Position numbers and translations under genes: made by a program. 18,228 nt of DNA from G020350405 sp964513655 (lineage in GTDB: Bacteria > Planctomycetota > Phycisphaerae > Sedimentisphaerales > Anaerobacaceae): NCBI GenBank assembly GCA_964513655.1, contig CAZENQ010000058.1:1-18228 (forward strand), in the 5' to 3' direction. This document shows, one piece after another, positions 1-8,151 of the stretch. The notes under the pieces are model-generated. The model had not been told where the DNA came from. It worked only from the letters and a program-made list of their open reading frames with translations, and did not search any database. Within the stretch, counting starts at the first letter, position 1, and each line of letters begins with the position of its first letter.

Positions 1-20
1 TTTAGGCGAAAGAGAAACAT
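1..20 (-). CDS. start of ABC transporter permease (partial, runs off left edge)
   Basis: Just past the stop of the ABC ATPase gene, the minus strand has an ATG at 20-18 followed by codons for F-L-F-R-L, still open at the window edge. An N-terminus of this kind (hydrophobic residues then Arg) suits the start of a MacB/FtsX-type permease, and a permease is the gene expected next after adaptor and ATPase. Only about six codons are visible and no clear Shine-Dalgarno is seen, so the call rests on gene order. Confidence 0.35.
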
Positions 21-26
21 ATTTTT

Positions 27-713
27 TCAGTTTTCGTTTGCGAGTTCGGTCTCGACCTGACCATCGTGCAAACGTATGATTCGCTGGGCTCGAGCGGCGA
101 TTTCGGTGTCGTGCGTGACGATGATGAGGGTTTTTCCCGCCTTGTGCAAGCGGTCAAGGATACCCAGAATTTCGGCCCCACTTGCGGAGTCGAGGTTGCC
201 GGTAGGTTCATCGGCAAGGATTATTACGGGATCATTTGCGAGTGCGCGGGCGATAGCGACCCGCTGCTGCTGGCCTCCGCTGAGTTCTGAGGGCCGATGC
301 CTGAGCCTGTCCGCAAGTCCTACAGTTACAGCCAAGTCCTTAGCGTGCTTGGCGCTCGCTTGTTCGGAAAAGCCCTGATAAAACATAGGAAGCTGTATAT
401 TCTCCACCACGTTTAGCTGGCCAATGAGATTGTAGGATTGAAAAACAAAGCCGATTCGCTTGCCGCGAATCAATGACAGCCGGTCATCGTCAAGGCTGGA
501 GACATCCTCTCCGCCGAGGTAGTATCGGCCACTTGTAGGTCTATCGAGGCAGCCGAGCAGATTAAGCAGGGTAGACTTGCCGGAGCCGCTTGGGCCCATA
601 ACAGCTACAAACTGGCCCGGCTCTATCTGCAGGTCCACTTCTTGCAGCGCAGGAACCTGTACAGACCCTAATTGATACGTCTTAGATAGCTTCTGGATGT
701 CCACTACAGCCAT
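27..713 (-). CDS. ABC transporter ATP-binding protein, MacB/LolD type
   Basis: A 228-residue nucleotide-binding subunit that would power a cytoplasmic-membrane export complex by ATP hydrolysis. All ABC motifs are intact: A-loop Tyr13, Walker A at 40-48 (GPSGSGKST), Q-loop Gln92, signature LSGGQQQR at 143-150, Walker B ending at Glu168 (ILADEP), D-loop around 173-175 and H-loop His200. The length and the motif 'ADEPTGNLDS' match the LolD/MacB group, which works with FtsX-like permeases rather than six-helix exporters. It lies 41 bases downstream of the adaptor gene and is the third gene of a tripartite efflux operon. AGGT at 722-725 (minus strand) is suitably placed before the ATG; a stronger GGAGG lies 17 bases upstream. 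The substrate cannot be deduced. The family is certain; MacB-like use is inferred from the neighbours. Confidence 0.93.
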   Translation of the reverse strand: MAVVDIQKLSKTYQLGSVQVPALQEVDLQIEPGQFVAVMGPSGSGKSTLLNLLGCLDRPTSGRYYLGGEDVSSLDDDRLSLIRGKRIGFVFQSYNLIGQLNVVENIQLPMFYQGFSEQASAKHAKDLAVTVGLADRLRHRPSELSGGQQQRVAIARALANDPVIILADEPTGNLDSASGAEILGILDRLHKAGKTLIIVTHDTEIAARAQRIIRLHDGQVETELANEN

Positions 714-754
714 TAATGGTTACCTTGCAACCTCCATGGTGGCTACTGTGTTTT

Positions 755-2392
755 TCAGGCTTCTTTGCCGGTTTCTTCTACCTGGGCAGGGCGAGGTGGA
801 TTTAGCAAGACTTTCTCCCCCTCAACCAGGCCGCCCTTGACTTCTACAAAATCATCATTAAACAACCCAGTCTCTACCTCGCGCTTTTCCGGGCCCTTGT
901 TCGTTAAGCAATAGCAGAGCTTTTTGCCCTCCACCGTTATAACCGCCTGTATCGGCACAATTATAACATCCTGCAGTTCGTCAATAAGTACTGTAACCTT
1001 TGCCGACATTCCTGTTTTGAGAAAATCGTGTGTTCCTTCGATGCTGACATCAGTCGCGTAGACCTTAAGGTCACCCCTGCCCCACCACTGCTGCTGGGCC
1101 AAAGGTGCTTTTTTCAAGATCTTGCCTGTAAACGTCTTATCCGGAAACGCAACCACGGTTATGTCCGCGGTCTGACCTATCTTGACCTTATCAATCCAGG
1201 TCTCGTGTACCTTAATCTCGACTTTCATTTCGGACTGGTCGGGTATCGATATAATCTTTTGTCGCTCCCATATTTCGGCTCCTTCCTCAATGATTCTGTC
1301 CTGTCTGTACCAAGCTTCCTCACTGGAACCGTAAACGACCTGACCGGGTGCCGGCGCTTTTATCGTACAAGCCTCAAGCTGTTCTTTAAGCTTCTCCAGT
1401 CGTCTTTTGTGCAACAGGTACGTAGCCTCAGTACTCTTGAGTCTCGCCTGTGCCTGTGCCAGCTTGGACCGTGCACGGGCCTGGGTCCGGTCCAGTTCGC
1501 GTGAGGCCTCATCACAATCGCTAAGGCATTTCTCAGCTTCTTTTGGGAATTCATATTCGATAAAAAGGTCTTTAGCTGTCCTGGCCTTTTCCAGGGCAAC
1601 TTCATTACGTCTTTGGCTTAATATGTCTGCTTCCAAATCGGTTCGCGAGACGTATTCTTTCTCATGGAGCTTCCTGGTCCAGGTCAGCCTGCTGTCGGCC
1701 TCTTTGAGTTCCTTGTCTTTAAGGTCGATATCGACCTCAAGCCCTCGGAGTTTCTGGAGGGCCTCGCCGCCAAGTCGGGCGTCTTCAATCAATGACGGAA
1801 TTTGGTTAGGTTCGTAGCCGGGATTAGTTTTGCCGGATACAAGCTTTTCAGCCACCACCGCACCGAGATATTTCTGCAGGTCCATGAGTTTGAACCTGAC
1901 TTGCATCTGCCCTTTTTTGATGTCACTTTCATTTTGTTTTTTCTGAATATCAAGTGACTCGTTGGCGTCGGTGAAGCTGGCCTCCGAGCTCAGGAACTGC
2001 ACTTCCTGTTGCGTGAGCTTTTGTTCTATATCCGAAGAATCCAACTCAACAAGCACCATACCACTGTTGACGTCGTTGGGCGTAATAACCGCGCCTTCAT
2101 CAACAATACTGATTATGGTAGTTTTTCCCTCGACCTTGGATTTGATGTCTTTTGTATTAATGGCTTTAATATCGCCGTTTTCAGTTACGCTTATAGTCAA
2201 ATCATCGCGGCGCACGGTAAACGTTGCTGAATTTTCATCCGAACCGCCTGTTTTTCTGAATACCCACCCCAAGTATACAAGCAAACATACAACTATAAGC
2301 ACGGCCGCGAAAGTCAAAATCCAGCGAAGCCGTTTTGCCAGCACCAATTTGACGTTTGTGCTACCCTGCTTTTCTATGCTGTCTGCATTCAT
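755..2392 (-). CDS. periplasmic adaptor (HlyD/MacA-type membrane fusion protein)
   Basis: A 545-residue membrane fusion protein, expected to link an inner-membrane ABC transporter to a TolC-like channel. It has a short cytoplasmic N-terminus, one transmembrane helix at about 25-45, a first lipoyl/barrel half at about 57-115, and a very long charged helical hairpin at about 120-345 rich in Lys, Glu, Gln and Leu. A second lipoyl half follows (KAPAPGQVVYGS), then beta-barrel and membrane-proximal domains (KIISIPDQSEMKVEIKVHE, then FPDKTFTGKIL, then VPIQAVI). It is longer than typical MacA (about 370 residues), mainly through the coiled-coil arm. Its ATG overlaps the TGA of the outer-membrane factor gene as ATGA, so translation is probably coupled. 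The order OMF-adaptor-ATPase-permease supports a MacAB-TolC-like machine. Cargo is unknown: drug, lipid, peptide or polysaccharide are all possible. Confidence 0.9.
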   Translation of the reverse strand: MNADSIEKQGSTNVKLVLAKRLRWILTFAAVLIVVCLLVYLGWVFRKTGGSDENSATFTVRRDDLTISVTENGDIKAINTKDIKSKVEGKTTIISIVDEGAVITPNDVNSGMVLVELDSSDIEQKLTQQEVQFLSSEASFTDANESLDIQKKQNESDIKKGQMQVRFKLMDLQKYLGAVVAEKLVSGKTNPGYEPNQIPSLIEDARLGGEALQKLRGLEVDIDLKDKELKEADSRLTWTRKLHEKEYVSRTDLEADILSQRRNEVALEKARTAKDLFIEYEFPKEAEKCLSDCDEASRELDRTQARARSKLAQAQARLKSTEATYLLHKRRLEKLKEQLEACTIKAPAPGQVVYGSSEEAWYRQDRIIEEGAEIWERQKIISIPDQSEMKVEIKVHETWIDKVKIGQTADITVVAFPDKTFTGKILKKAPLAQQQWWGRGDLKVYATDVSIEGTHDFLKTGMSAKVTVLIDELQDVIIVPIQAVITVEGKKLCYCLTNKGPEKREVETGLFNDDFVEVKGGLVEGEKVLLNPPRPAQVEETGKEA

Positions 2393-4050
2393 CGTATCAA
2401 TTCAGTATGCCCCTGCTCGACCCACATTCCGTCGGGCCTGACCTGCAAAATACCAACATCACGGAAAAAGCTGAGTTTTGCGTCCAAGTGTGCGACTAAA
2501 GCGGCTGTTACGGCGTTTTGAGCTCTCAGCAGGTCGTCCTGTGAGTCCAGTAAATCCCGAGTGGTTGCCCGGCCGGCGTCCAATAACAACCTGGTACTAT
2601 CAACGCGCCTCTCGGCCAACTCCAAGCTGTTTTCTTGAATGTGGTATCGCTCTGCGGTTTCCAGTAACAGACGGTGTGCGTCGCGGACCTGAAGCTTAAG
2701 AATATCCACATCCAGGTCATATTGCCTCTGCTGTCTTTCCAATGCTATCAGCGCGATACGATAGTTATTTCTCTGCTCCACCCTCTCCAAGGGCAAATCA
2801 GCCTCGAAGCCAAAATCGTACATACCCTCATGGAAGCGCAGGTTCTGAAAGTCAGTTTCGTCCTCAGGAGAGGTAAACTTAATATTATCAGAGGCAATAC
2901 GGCTGTTGAGGTTAAGCTGCGTTCCAAGTCCTTCGGCGGCCAATACAACCTTGCGCAGCCCGTCGTCAATCTGGTCTGCGGCATTAGCCAAATCGAGGCG
3001 CTGGAGTAATGCGGTTTCAATTGCAGCATCCATTGTGAAGGCAGGTTCGGTTATTCCCATTTCTTGTAAAGCCTTGAGTTCGTTCTGGTCCAACTCGATA
3101 TCAATATCAGTCGGCAGACCCAATCTAATTTTGAAATTATCAAGGGCACGTTCGTAGTTTTGTTGAGCCGCCACATAACGGTCTGAAGCCGACAACATCT
3201 CCTGTTCTGCCTGGTCAACCTCGAAGGGCGGCATACGACCGGCTTTGGCGAGCCACTCGAGACGTTCTTTTGATTCGACCCGCCTTTCATAATCATTTTC
3301 AGCGTTTGTCACGGCGTCTCTTTCCTGCAGGACGCCGTAATAGGCATTTATAGTATCAACAACAAAGATTTTGCGAAATCGGTTGAACGAGCGTATATCG
3401 TACAACACCTGACGTTCGGTCTGAATTAACTGCTCCCAATCCTGTTTGCCCGCACCGGCCCCGAGCAGTGGTATCGCTGCGCTTGCCGTGAGGACCGAGC
3501 CCAGAGTCGTCCGCGGGTCACCGGTAAGAAATCTTACCCAATCGACGGCGAGGCTCGTACTGATTAGGATGCCACCCGGGAGAATAAAATCCTGCGTGGT
3601 TGCAATACTCGAACCTAAGAAAAACTCATCATCGCTAATGCTATCGTCAACGTACGCGCCGTCGATGGTTGCAAACCACTGCCGTTCGTAATCACGCCTG
3701 ATGCCTGTTAAGGCAAGGGCCGACAAGTAGAGATTTTCCTTTTGATTTAGGTAGTTTCGGTTGTTGGCGGTTGCGATAGCAACGACCTGTGCGAGAGTTA
3801 TAGTGTCTAGCGGAGCAGGCACCCCGTCGACTCGAATCTCATTCGGTGATGGGGGCAGGTCACTGTCGCTTACGATGTAGTTTGCCTTTTGGCCGAAACT
3901 CTCATGCCACTTGCTATCGATAATCTTGTATACCAGCTCGTCAGCTTCGTCTTTGTAGTGCTGCGGGCTACAGGCACCGACCAGACCAACGATCAGAGCA
4001 CCACCCAGCCCCCAGTACAACAGCGTAACAGGCCTAATTTTACAGCACAT
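2389..4050 (-). CDS. TolC-family outer-membrane efflux lipoprotein
   Basis: A 553-residue outer-membrane factor forming the exit duct of a tripartite exporter. The N-terminus carries a hydrophobic signal (about 8-26) ending in a lipobox (VGAC, lipidated Cys27), as in NodT/OprM-type channels. The mature part is mostly amphipathic helix with two OEP-type repeats, at roughly 75-310 and 335-540, including heptad-rich helices such as ALDNFKIRLGLP and RDLLDSQDDLLRAQNAV, the latter a typical OEP signature. Many Arg, Glu and Gln residues and little membrane helix after the signal fit a periplasmic alpha-barrel. GGAGAAGG lies just before the ATG and supports the start. This is the first gene of the efflux operon and overlaps the adaptor by four bases. 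The family assignment is confident; the transported substrate is not known. Confidence 0.9.
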   Translation of the reverse strand: MCCKIRPVTLLYWGLGGALIVGLVGACSPQHYKDEADELVYKIIDSKWHESFGQKANYIVSDSDLPPSPNEIRVDGVPAPLDTITLAQVVAIATANNRNYLNQKENLYLSALALTGIRRDYERQWFATIDGAYVDDSISDDEFFLGSSIATTQDFILPGGILISTSLAVDWVRFLTGDPRTTLGSVLTASAAIPLLGAGAGKQDWEQLIQTERQVLYDIRSFNRFRKIFVVDTINAYYGVLQERDAVTNAENDYERRVESKERLEWLAKAGRMPPFEVDQAEQEMLSASDRYVAAQQNYERALDNFKIRLGLPTDIDIELDQNELKALQEMGITEPAFTMDAAIETALLQRLDLANAADQIDDGLRKVVLAAEGLGTQLNLNSRIASDNIKFTSPEDETDFQNLRFHEGMYDFGFEADLPLERVEQRNNYRIALIALERQQRQYDLDVDILKLQVRDAHRLLLETAERYHIQENSLELAERRVDSTRLLLDAGRATTRDLLDSQDDLLRAQNAVTAALVAHLDAKLSFFRDVGILQVRPDGMWVEQGHTELIR

Positions 4051-4293
4051 AAACCCTTCTCCAGCAAAGTCCGCACTCGCATAAAGACATCGACATCCCT
4101 ATCTATCTCATTGTACACTAAAAGGTTACAAAAGAAAAGACAAAAAAAGCCAGCCGAGGCAGCCGCAAACAGCAGAGGTCCCGGATGTAAGCCGTTGCTC
4201 TCGCACAAAGAGCCCTCAATAACGTCCTCAAAATCAACAACTTACGTGGGAAACAGCTCGAAGAAGGCGGCCAGCACCATCAATTCTTCCGCA

Positions 4294-4299
4294 ATTATA
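4294..4299 (-). promoter_or_regulatory. possible -10 box for the efflux operon
   Basis: The minus strand reads TATAAT here, in the 273-base gap between the terminator at 4325 and the outer-membrane factor gene. No good -35 lies 16-18 bases upstream, and the leader would be about 240 nt. A second candidate (TACAAT at 4110-4115) also lacks a -35. The efflux promoter must lie in this gap if the operon is not read through, but the exact site is uncertain. Nothing else is evident in 4051-4324. Confidence 0.25.
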
Positions 4300-4324
4300 A
4301 ACGCTGATTTTATGGAAATGTTTC

Positions 4325-4366
4325 AAAAAAAATGCCGCTTTAGCTTGGCTTTCTAAATGCGGGCAT
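4325..4366 (-). terminator. rho-independent terminator (minus strand)
   Basis: On the minus strand a long hairpin is followed by eight T. The arms on the plus strand are ATGCCGC + TTTAG (4332-4343) and CTAAA + GCGG/CAT (4353-4366), with single-base bulges at 4358 and 4363 and a 9-nt loop. The A-run at 4325-4332 becomes the U-tract. No such tract follows on the plus strand, so it acts leftward. The only gene set transcribed into it is the kinase/response-regulator operon that ends at 4817, which would leave a long 3' tail antisense to the tRNA. Confidence 0.7.
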
Positions 4367-4376
4367 AAGAATTCTA

Positions 4377-4405
4377 TTGCCAAATCGGGTGATTTAACGT
4401 AAACT
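4377..4405 (+). promoter_or_regulatory. candidate sigma70 promoter for tRNA-Cys
   Basis: TTGCCA (4377-4382) is separated by exactly 17 bases from TAAACT (4400-4405), 18 bases before the first tRNA base. The -35 matches consensus at 5 of 6 positions and the -10 at 4 of 6. Position and spacing fit a short-leader tRNA promoter. Confidence 0.5.
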
Positions 4406-4423
4406 AAGCCAGATTTTGAGGTT

Positions 4424-4497
4424 GGCGGCGTGGCCAAGTGGTCTAAGGCGACGGTTTGCAAAACCGTTATTCGCCGGTTCGAATCCGGCCGCCGCCT
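4424..4497 (+). tRNA. tRNA-Cys (GCA)
   Basis: A complete cloverleaf can be folded by eye. The acceptor stem is GGCGGCG with CGCCGCC (7 bp), and the D stem is GCC with GGC. The anticodon stem ACGGT/ACCGT encloses the loop TTGCAAA, with anticodon GCA at 4458-4460. The variable loop is 5 nt, and the T stem GCCGG/CCGGC encloses TTCGAAT. The discriminator base is T (U73), as required for cysteine identity. CCA is not encoded. It is the only plus-strand gene in the first 9.4 kb and sits between two minus-strand operons. Confidence 0.96.
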
Positions 4498-4816
4498 GTT
4501 TGATTTCGGGACACTCTCGACCAAGACCCTCCATTGGGTCAAAATTTCAGAGGCCACACCCCCTACTGAGTGAAAACCCCAAGCGGCCGATAGCAGGCCT
4601 AAAGATACTTCGCAAGTACCACTTTGACCCGCCAGCGCACGACTGACCGGGTTATAACGGGGAGGTTAAAGAATAATGGGAATATATGGAAAGATGTGGA
4701 GTTTGCTCGCGGCAAATCCCTAAGGGACGCTATGTGAACAATGGGCGGGACAAATCAGCAAATGCCGCGTCAACAGGCATCCAAGGTAATATCCTTTAGG
4801 ACCGCCAAGGGCCTTC
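4498..4816. other. gap between tRNA-Cys and receiver-PAS gene, no gene seen
   Basis: No convincing ORF was found. Open stretches here have no start signal or run across the tRNA. A small minus-strand hairpin (AAGGGC...GCCCTT, 4807-4825) straddles the stop codon of the receiver-PAS gene, and another (ATGCC...GGCAT, 4762-4780) lies further on. Neither is followed by a T-run, so neither is a good terminator. The stretch probably carries the untranslated 3' tail of the signalling operon. Confidence 0.5.
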
Positions 4817-5629
4817 TCAGCCCTTCTGAGACAATAATAACTGATTGTGTTCCTTCAATTCCAGATTTGCGGTTCTAAGCTCATCTTCCATGAGGATATG
4901 ATCGGAGATGTCACGGGCCACTCCAACTACTGCGATTTCATGCCTGTTTGAATCTTTAATGATTGATCTTGAAAGAGAGACGGGAAATACGCTGCCGTCT
5001 TTTCGTTTATGATAAAACCCAATCTGCCAGGCGTTTCTACCAATTTTGAAGACACTTCTGGTATTGCCGCTCTGAGACTTCTCTATCCAGAGGATATTAC
5101 AGTCTTTTCCTATAACCTCTTGTTCCTGATATCCGTAGGTTCGACAGAATGCTTTATTAACAAAGATAATCTTATTCTTCATATCGGTAATGCAGACACT
5201 GTCATCGGTACTCATGATAGCCCCTGAGAGCAATTGCAGTTTTTCCTCCATTTTTTTGTGTCTGACGACATTTTCGATTGTTACGGGAACAGTTTTAAGA
5301 TAGTTTCGTCCGAGGTCCTTTATCACATAATCACAGGCGCCGGCCCGCCATGCTTTGACAGCCAATTCCTCGTCGCCGACTCCTGTAACGAGGATAATGG
5401 GGGTATCCTTTACCGAACCCAAGATGTCAAATGCCGTACCGTCACCAAGTGAGTGGTCGGAGATGATAATATCGAACCGTTCGGCAGCCAGAATCTTGCG
5501 AGCTTCTGAGACGGAGCCAGCTATCGTATAATCATACGGAAGCTTCTGGTCTTCGACCATTCGCCTAAAGGCCATCTGGTCAAGTTTGTCATCTTCAATC
5601 AGTAAAATTTTGTACTTTTCAGTCTCCAT
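4817..5629 (-). CDS. response regulator receiver-PAS protein without output domain
   Basis: A 270-residue protein. Residues 7-120 form a CheY-like receiver with acidic pocket Asp13/Asp14, phospho-acceptor Asp58 (IIISDHSLGDG), Thr82 and Lys104. Residues about 125-250 form a PAS sensor domain of the S-box type (SVCITDMKNKIIFVNKAF, RKDGSVFPVSLS, VVGVARDISD), followed by a short charged helix at the end. There is no kinase, GGDEF, EAL or DNA-binding output, so it may act as an adaptor through its C-terminal helix. I chose the ATG at 5629-5627 because GAGGA sits 8 bases upstream. An ATG at 5656 in the same frame would add nine residues but overlaps the preceding gene. It lies 4 bases after the single-domain regulator, as last gene of the kinase operon. 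Family assignment is strong; the function in the relay is open. Confidence 0.88.
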   Translation of the reverse strand: METEKYKILLIEDDKLDQMAFRRMVEDQKLPYDYTIAGSVSEARKILAAERFDIIISDHSLGDGTAFDILGSVKDTPIILVTGVGDEELAVKAWRAGACDYVIKDLGRNYLKTVPVTIENVVRHKKMEEKLQLLSGAIMSTDDSVCITDMKNKIIFVNKAFCRTYGYQEQEVIGKDCNILWIEKSQSGNTRSVFKIGRNAWQIGFYHKRKDGSVFPVSLSRSIIKDSNRHEIAVVGVARDISDHILMEDELRTANLELKEHNQLLLSQKG

Positions 5630-5633
5630 AGTC

Positions 5634-6053
5634 TCATTCCTCACTTGGCAACTCACTTAAGGCCCAGTACAGATTGATTGTCCTGATTGCCTCCACAAAC
5701 TTTTTATAATCGGCAGGCTTGACGACATAACCTGCGACACCGTTTTCAAAGATCTCGGCTATATCTTTTTCACTTTTGGAAGTAGTCAAGACCACGACCG
5801 GAATCTTTTTAAGCACTTTATCAGCTTTTATGGTTCTAAGAAGCTCGACTCCGTTCATTTTCGGCATATTCAAATCCAAGAGTATAAGACACGGCTTATG
5901 ATTGCCCTGCTCTTGTAAATATGCCAACGCTTCTTCTCCATTGGTGGAATGGACCAACGGATTCTTAACCCTCAGGTCGGCGAGCGCCCGTTTAACCGTC
6001 ATCACATCCACATGGTCATCTTCAACAAGCAATATTGGTTTGGAGTTTTGCAT
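5634..6053 (-). CDS. single-domain response regulator, Rcp1-like
   Basis: A 139-residue stand-alone receiver. It shows the acidic pair Asp12/Asp13, phospho-acceptor Asp60 in LLDLNMPKMNG, Thr90/Thr91 and Lys112 (VVKPAD). The extended tail ending in FVEAIRTINLYWALSELP is typical of Rcp1-type regulators, which pair with phytochrome-like kinases. There is no output domain, so phosphoryl transfer to another protein, or direct protein contact, is the likely role. Its start overlaps the kinase C-terminus by 32 bases, so it is translated from the same message and the kinase is its probable donor. The receiver-PAS protein follows 4 bases downstream. Confidence 0.92.
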   Translation of the reverse strand: MQNSKPILLVEDDHVDVMTVKRALADLRVKNPLVHSTNGEEALAYLQEQGNHKPCLILLDLNMPKMNGVELLRTIKADKVLKKIPVVVLTTSKSEKDIAEIFENGVAGYVVKPADYKKFVEAIRTINLYWALSELPSEE

Positions 6054-7845
6054 CTGCTACTTCCTCTCTTTGCTTTGGCAATGTAAAGAAGAATGTGCTT
6101 CCTTCGCCTACTTTCGACTCGAGCCAGACTTTGCCACCATATAACTCTACGATTTTCTTAATAACACTAAGGCCGATGCCGGTGCTTTCAAATTCGTCTC
6201 GAGCAGATAATGTCTGGAATATTCGGAAGATTCTTTCGAAATGCTGCTCTTCGATTCCGGGGCCATTATCAGCGACACTGAACTTCCAGAAGCCGTCCTC
6301 TCCTACACAGCCAATCTTTACCTGGCCCTGCGGCTTATCCATGTACTTGACGGCGTTACTCAGTAAATTTTCAAATACCTGAGTGATGCGGGTCTGTTCA
6401 CACTCAATTACAGGCAGTTCATTTTCGACTGTAATCGTGATATTGTCCGGTGCAGCAACCATATCGATAACATCCGGAATAAGCTCCTTCAGGTCCACCT
6501 GTACCTTTTCTTCGGTAATACGTCCAACCCTGGAATATTGAAGTATTCCGTCAATCAAGTTGTGCATTCGTTCAACGCGCTTTAAAAGCAAATCCATCTG
6601 TTCTTTGCCCTGTTCATCAAGCTTATCTGCATAATCGCCTGATAACCAATCGGCCAAGGTCTTGATTCCGCGCAGCGGCGCCTTTAAGTCGTGCGAGACA
6701 ATATAGGCAAAATCCTTCAATTCCTGTATAAGGTCAGCCTGTATTTGTTCCGCCTGTTTGCGCTCGGTGATATCGCGAGTGATTGCTATTATGTAGTCTT
6801 TCTTTGCCTGACTTACGAGTTTAAGACTCGTTTCGACGAAAAATGTCGTTGCGTTCTTGCGCTTAAGCTGGCCTTGTATAATGATATCCCCCTCAAGTTT
6901 GAGTTCTTTAACATGTTCCTGCCATGCGGAATCATCTGTTATGGATTCCTCGATGTCTTTGACGGTCATATCGAGTAACTCTTGACGTGTATATCCCAGA
7001 CTCTCACATGCCCTGTAGTTGGTATCGAGTATACGACCCCATTCGGGTTCTATCACAAAAATACAGTCATTAGACGGGTCAATCAGATTTCGGAACAATT
7101 CCAGTTTTTCTCCTGCGCGTTTACGTTCGGTCAGTGCACCAAGGCGCTGAGCAATGGCGTCCAACAAATCCTGTTCTTCTTTAAGGAGGGGGCTTTCATC
7201 GCCCTGCAGCTGCTTACCGAAATAGTAAACTTCGACAACTCCAGCTTTTTCGCCACGCACGTTTATTGGAGCACACTGACTGAATTCACTCTTCTGGAAA
7301 TTGTCGGTTTTGTACTGGACCCCGTCCAAGGTAATTCTCACAGAAGTGATATCCGGATAGCAGTACGCGTTACGAATAAGCCCTGTTGTTTCCTGAAGTA
7401 TCTGCTCCAATGTGATTTCTGGTGTGTTAACAAGCTTGGAGAGTCCGTAAAAACAGTTAAGATGTTTAACTCGCTCTTGTAATTCTCTCTGGTCTGTCGG
7501 ACGACTCGCAATTTCCGTTTCGAGCTTAACGTTGGAGGATGACAGCTTTGCGGAGAGCTTTTGCAGCCTCTCTTCAAGGCGTGCAATATAGCGGGCCTGG
7601 GCTTCTGTTGTGGTCGAATCGCCCTTTGCCCTTTCATCGCCTGCACGTCTGAGTTTTGCGAAAAAGTCGGAGAAAATTTTATAGAGAACATATCCGAGAA
7701 TAACCGCCGACAGGATGATAATGAAGACGCTGCGCTCAACATCGTTTTTGATGTTTCTTTGTGCCAGCCAGCAGACCACAACAAAACCCGCTATAAATAC
7801 TGCCGCCAAGGCGATTTTTTTTAATGTATCTTTCACACCCATCAT
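6022..7845 (-). CDS. membrane GAF-PAS sensor histidine kinase
   Basis: A 607-residue sensor kinase. Two transmembrane helices (about 10-28 and 40-58), with about 11 residues between them, leave almost no periplasmic loop. A coiled coil (80-125), a GAF-like domain (about 125-240) and a PAS domain (about 250-362, ending ITRDITERKQAE) follow. HisKA carries His385 (SHDLKAPLRG). The ATPase domain has an N-box (FENLLSNAVKY, 491-501), G1 (DNGPGIE, 526-532), an F-box (IFRIFQTL) and G2 (GIGLS, 556-560). The DHp/ATPase half resembles phytochrome-type kinases, which fits the Rcp1-like partner, but the GAF domain was not checked for a chromophore-binding Cys and none is evident. The signal is probably sensed in the cytosol or membrane. 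Two ATGs lie in tandem at the start, with AGGT upstream; the first is used here. Confidence 0.93.
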   Translation of the reverse strand: MMGVKDTLKKIALAAVFIAGFVVVCWLAQRNIKNDVERSVFIIILSAVILGYVLYKIFSDFFAKLRRAGDERAKGDSTTTEAQARYIARLEERLQKLSAKLSSSNVKLETEIASRPTDQRELQERVKHLNCFYGLSKLVNTPEITLEQILQETTGLIRNAYCYPDITSVRITLDGVQYKTDNFQKSEFSQCAPINVRGEKAGVVEVYYFGKQLQGDESPLLKEEQDLLDAIAQRLGALTERKRAGEKLELFRNLIDPSNDCIFVIEPEWGRILDTNYRACESLGYTRQELLDMTVKDIEESITDDSAWQEHVKELKLEGDIIIQGQLKRKNATTFFVETSLKLVSQAKKDYIIAITRDITERKQAEQIQADLIQELKDFAYIVSHDLKAPLRGIKTLADWLSGDYADKLDEQGKEQMDLLLKRVERMHNLIDGILQYSRVGRITEEKVQVDLKELIPDVIDMVAAPDNITITVENELPVIECEQTRITQVFENLLSNAVKYMDKPQGQVKIGCVGEDGFWKFSVADNGPGIEEQHFERIFRIFQTLSARDEFESTGIGLSVIKKIVELYGGKVWLESKVGEGSTFFFTLPKQREEVADAKLQTNIAC

Positions 7846-8129
7846 TTACCTACTTTGTTGCAGTTCCGGACTCGACCCTGATATTCGCAAGTCGCTGTCA
7901 AATATCCGATAAAAAGCTGACAACAATAACCAGCTCTGCGCCGGAGGGTATTTACACGGCTGTCGCTGCCTGAGGACACAACTACCCTCTGGAACAAATA
8001 TATCGGTGAAAGCAAACAGGTACTTTTTTATATAAAGTCGGAGCCAGCAAAGCTTTCTGCGTCCAGCGATTGCACGCCGTTATTGCAGGCCTTATCGGTT
8101 CTGACCTAGACATTCTTAACTGTTAACAT

Positions 8130-8151
8130 AAAAGTCCGCCGTTTATCGGAC
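8130..8151 (-). terminator. weak candidate terminator (minus strand)
   Basis: On the minus strand GTCCG and CGGAC form a 5-bp stem with an 8-nt loop, followed by TTTTATG. It lies some 220 bases past the stop of the binding-protein gene, between that gene and the kinase operon. The short stem makes it marginal. Confidence 0.3.

Noticed and set aside
3889..4356. 155-codon plus-strand ORF overlapping the outer-membrane factor gene
   Set aside because: Composition is basic and Ser/Thr/Gln-rich without any domain; it is antisense to a solid gene and runs into the terminator hairpin.
4424..4497. tRNA-Cys as an integration site of a mobile element
   Set aside because: No integrase, no repeated tRNA 3' end and no composition change nearby.
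4234..4557. 107-codon minus-strand ORF across tRNA-Cys
   Set aside because: It reads through the whole tRNA and terminator; no family resemblance.
6982..7482. 166-codon plus-strand ORF inside the histidine kinase gene
   Set aside because: Antisense shadow of a clear kinase; no ribosome site and no recognisable domain.
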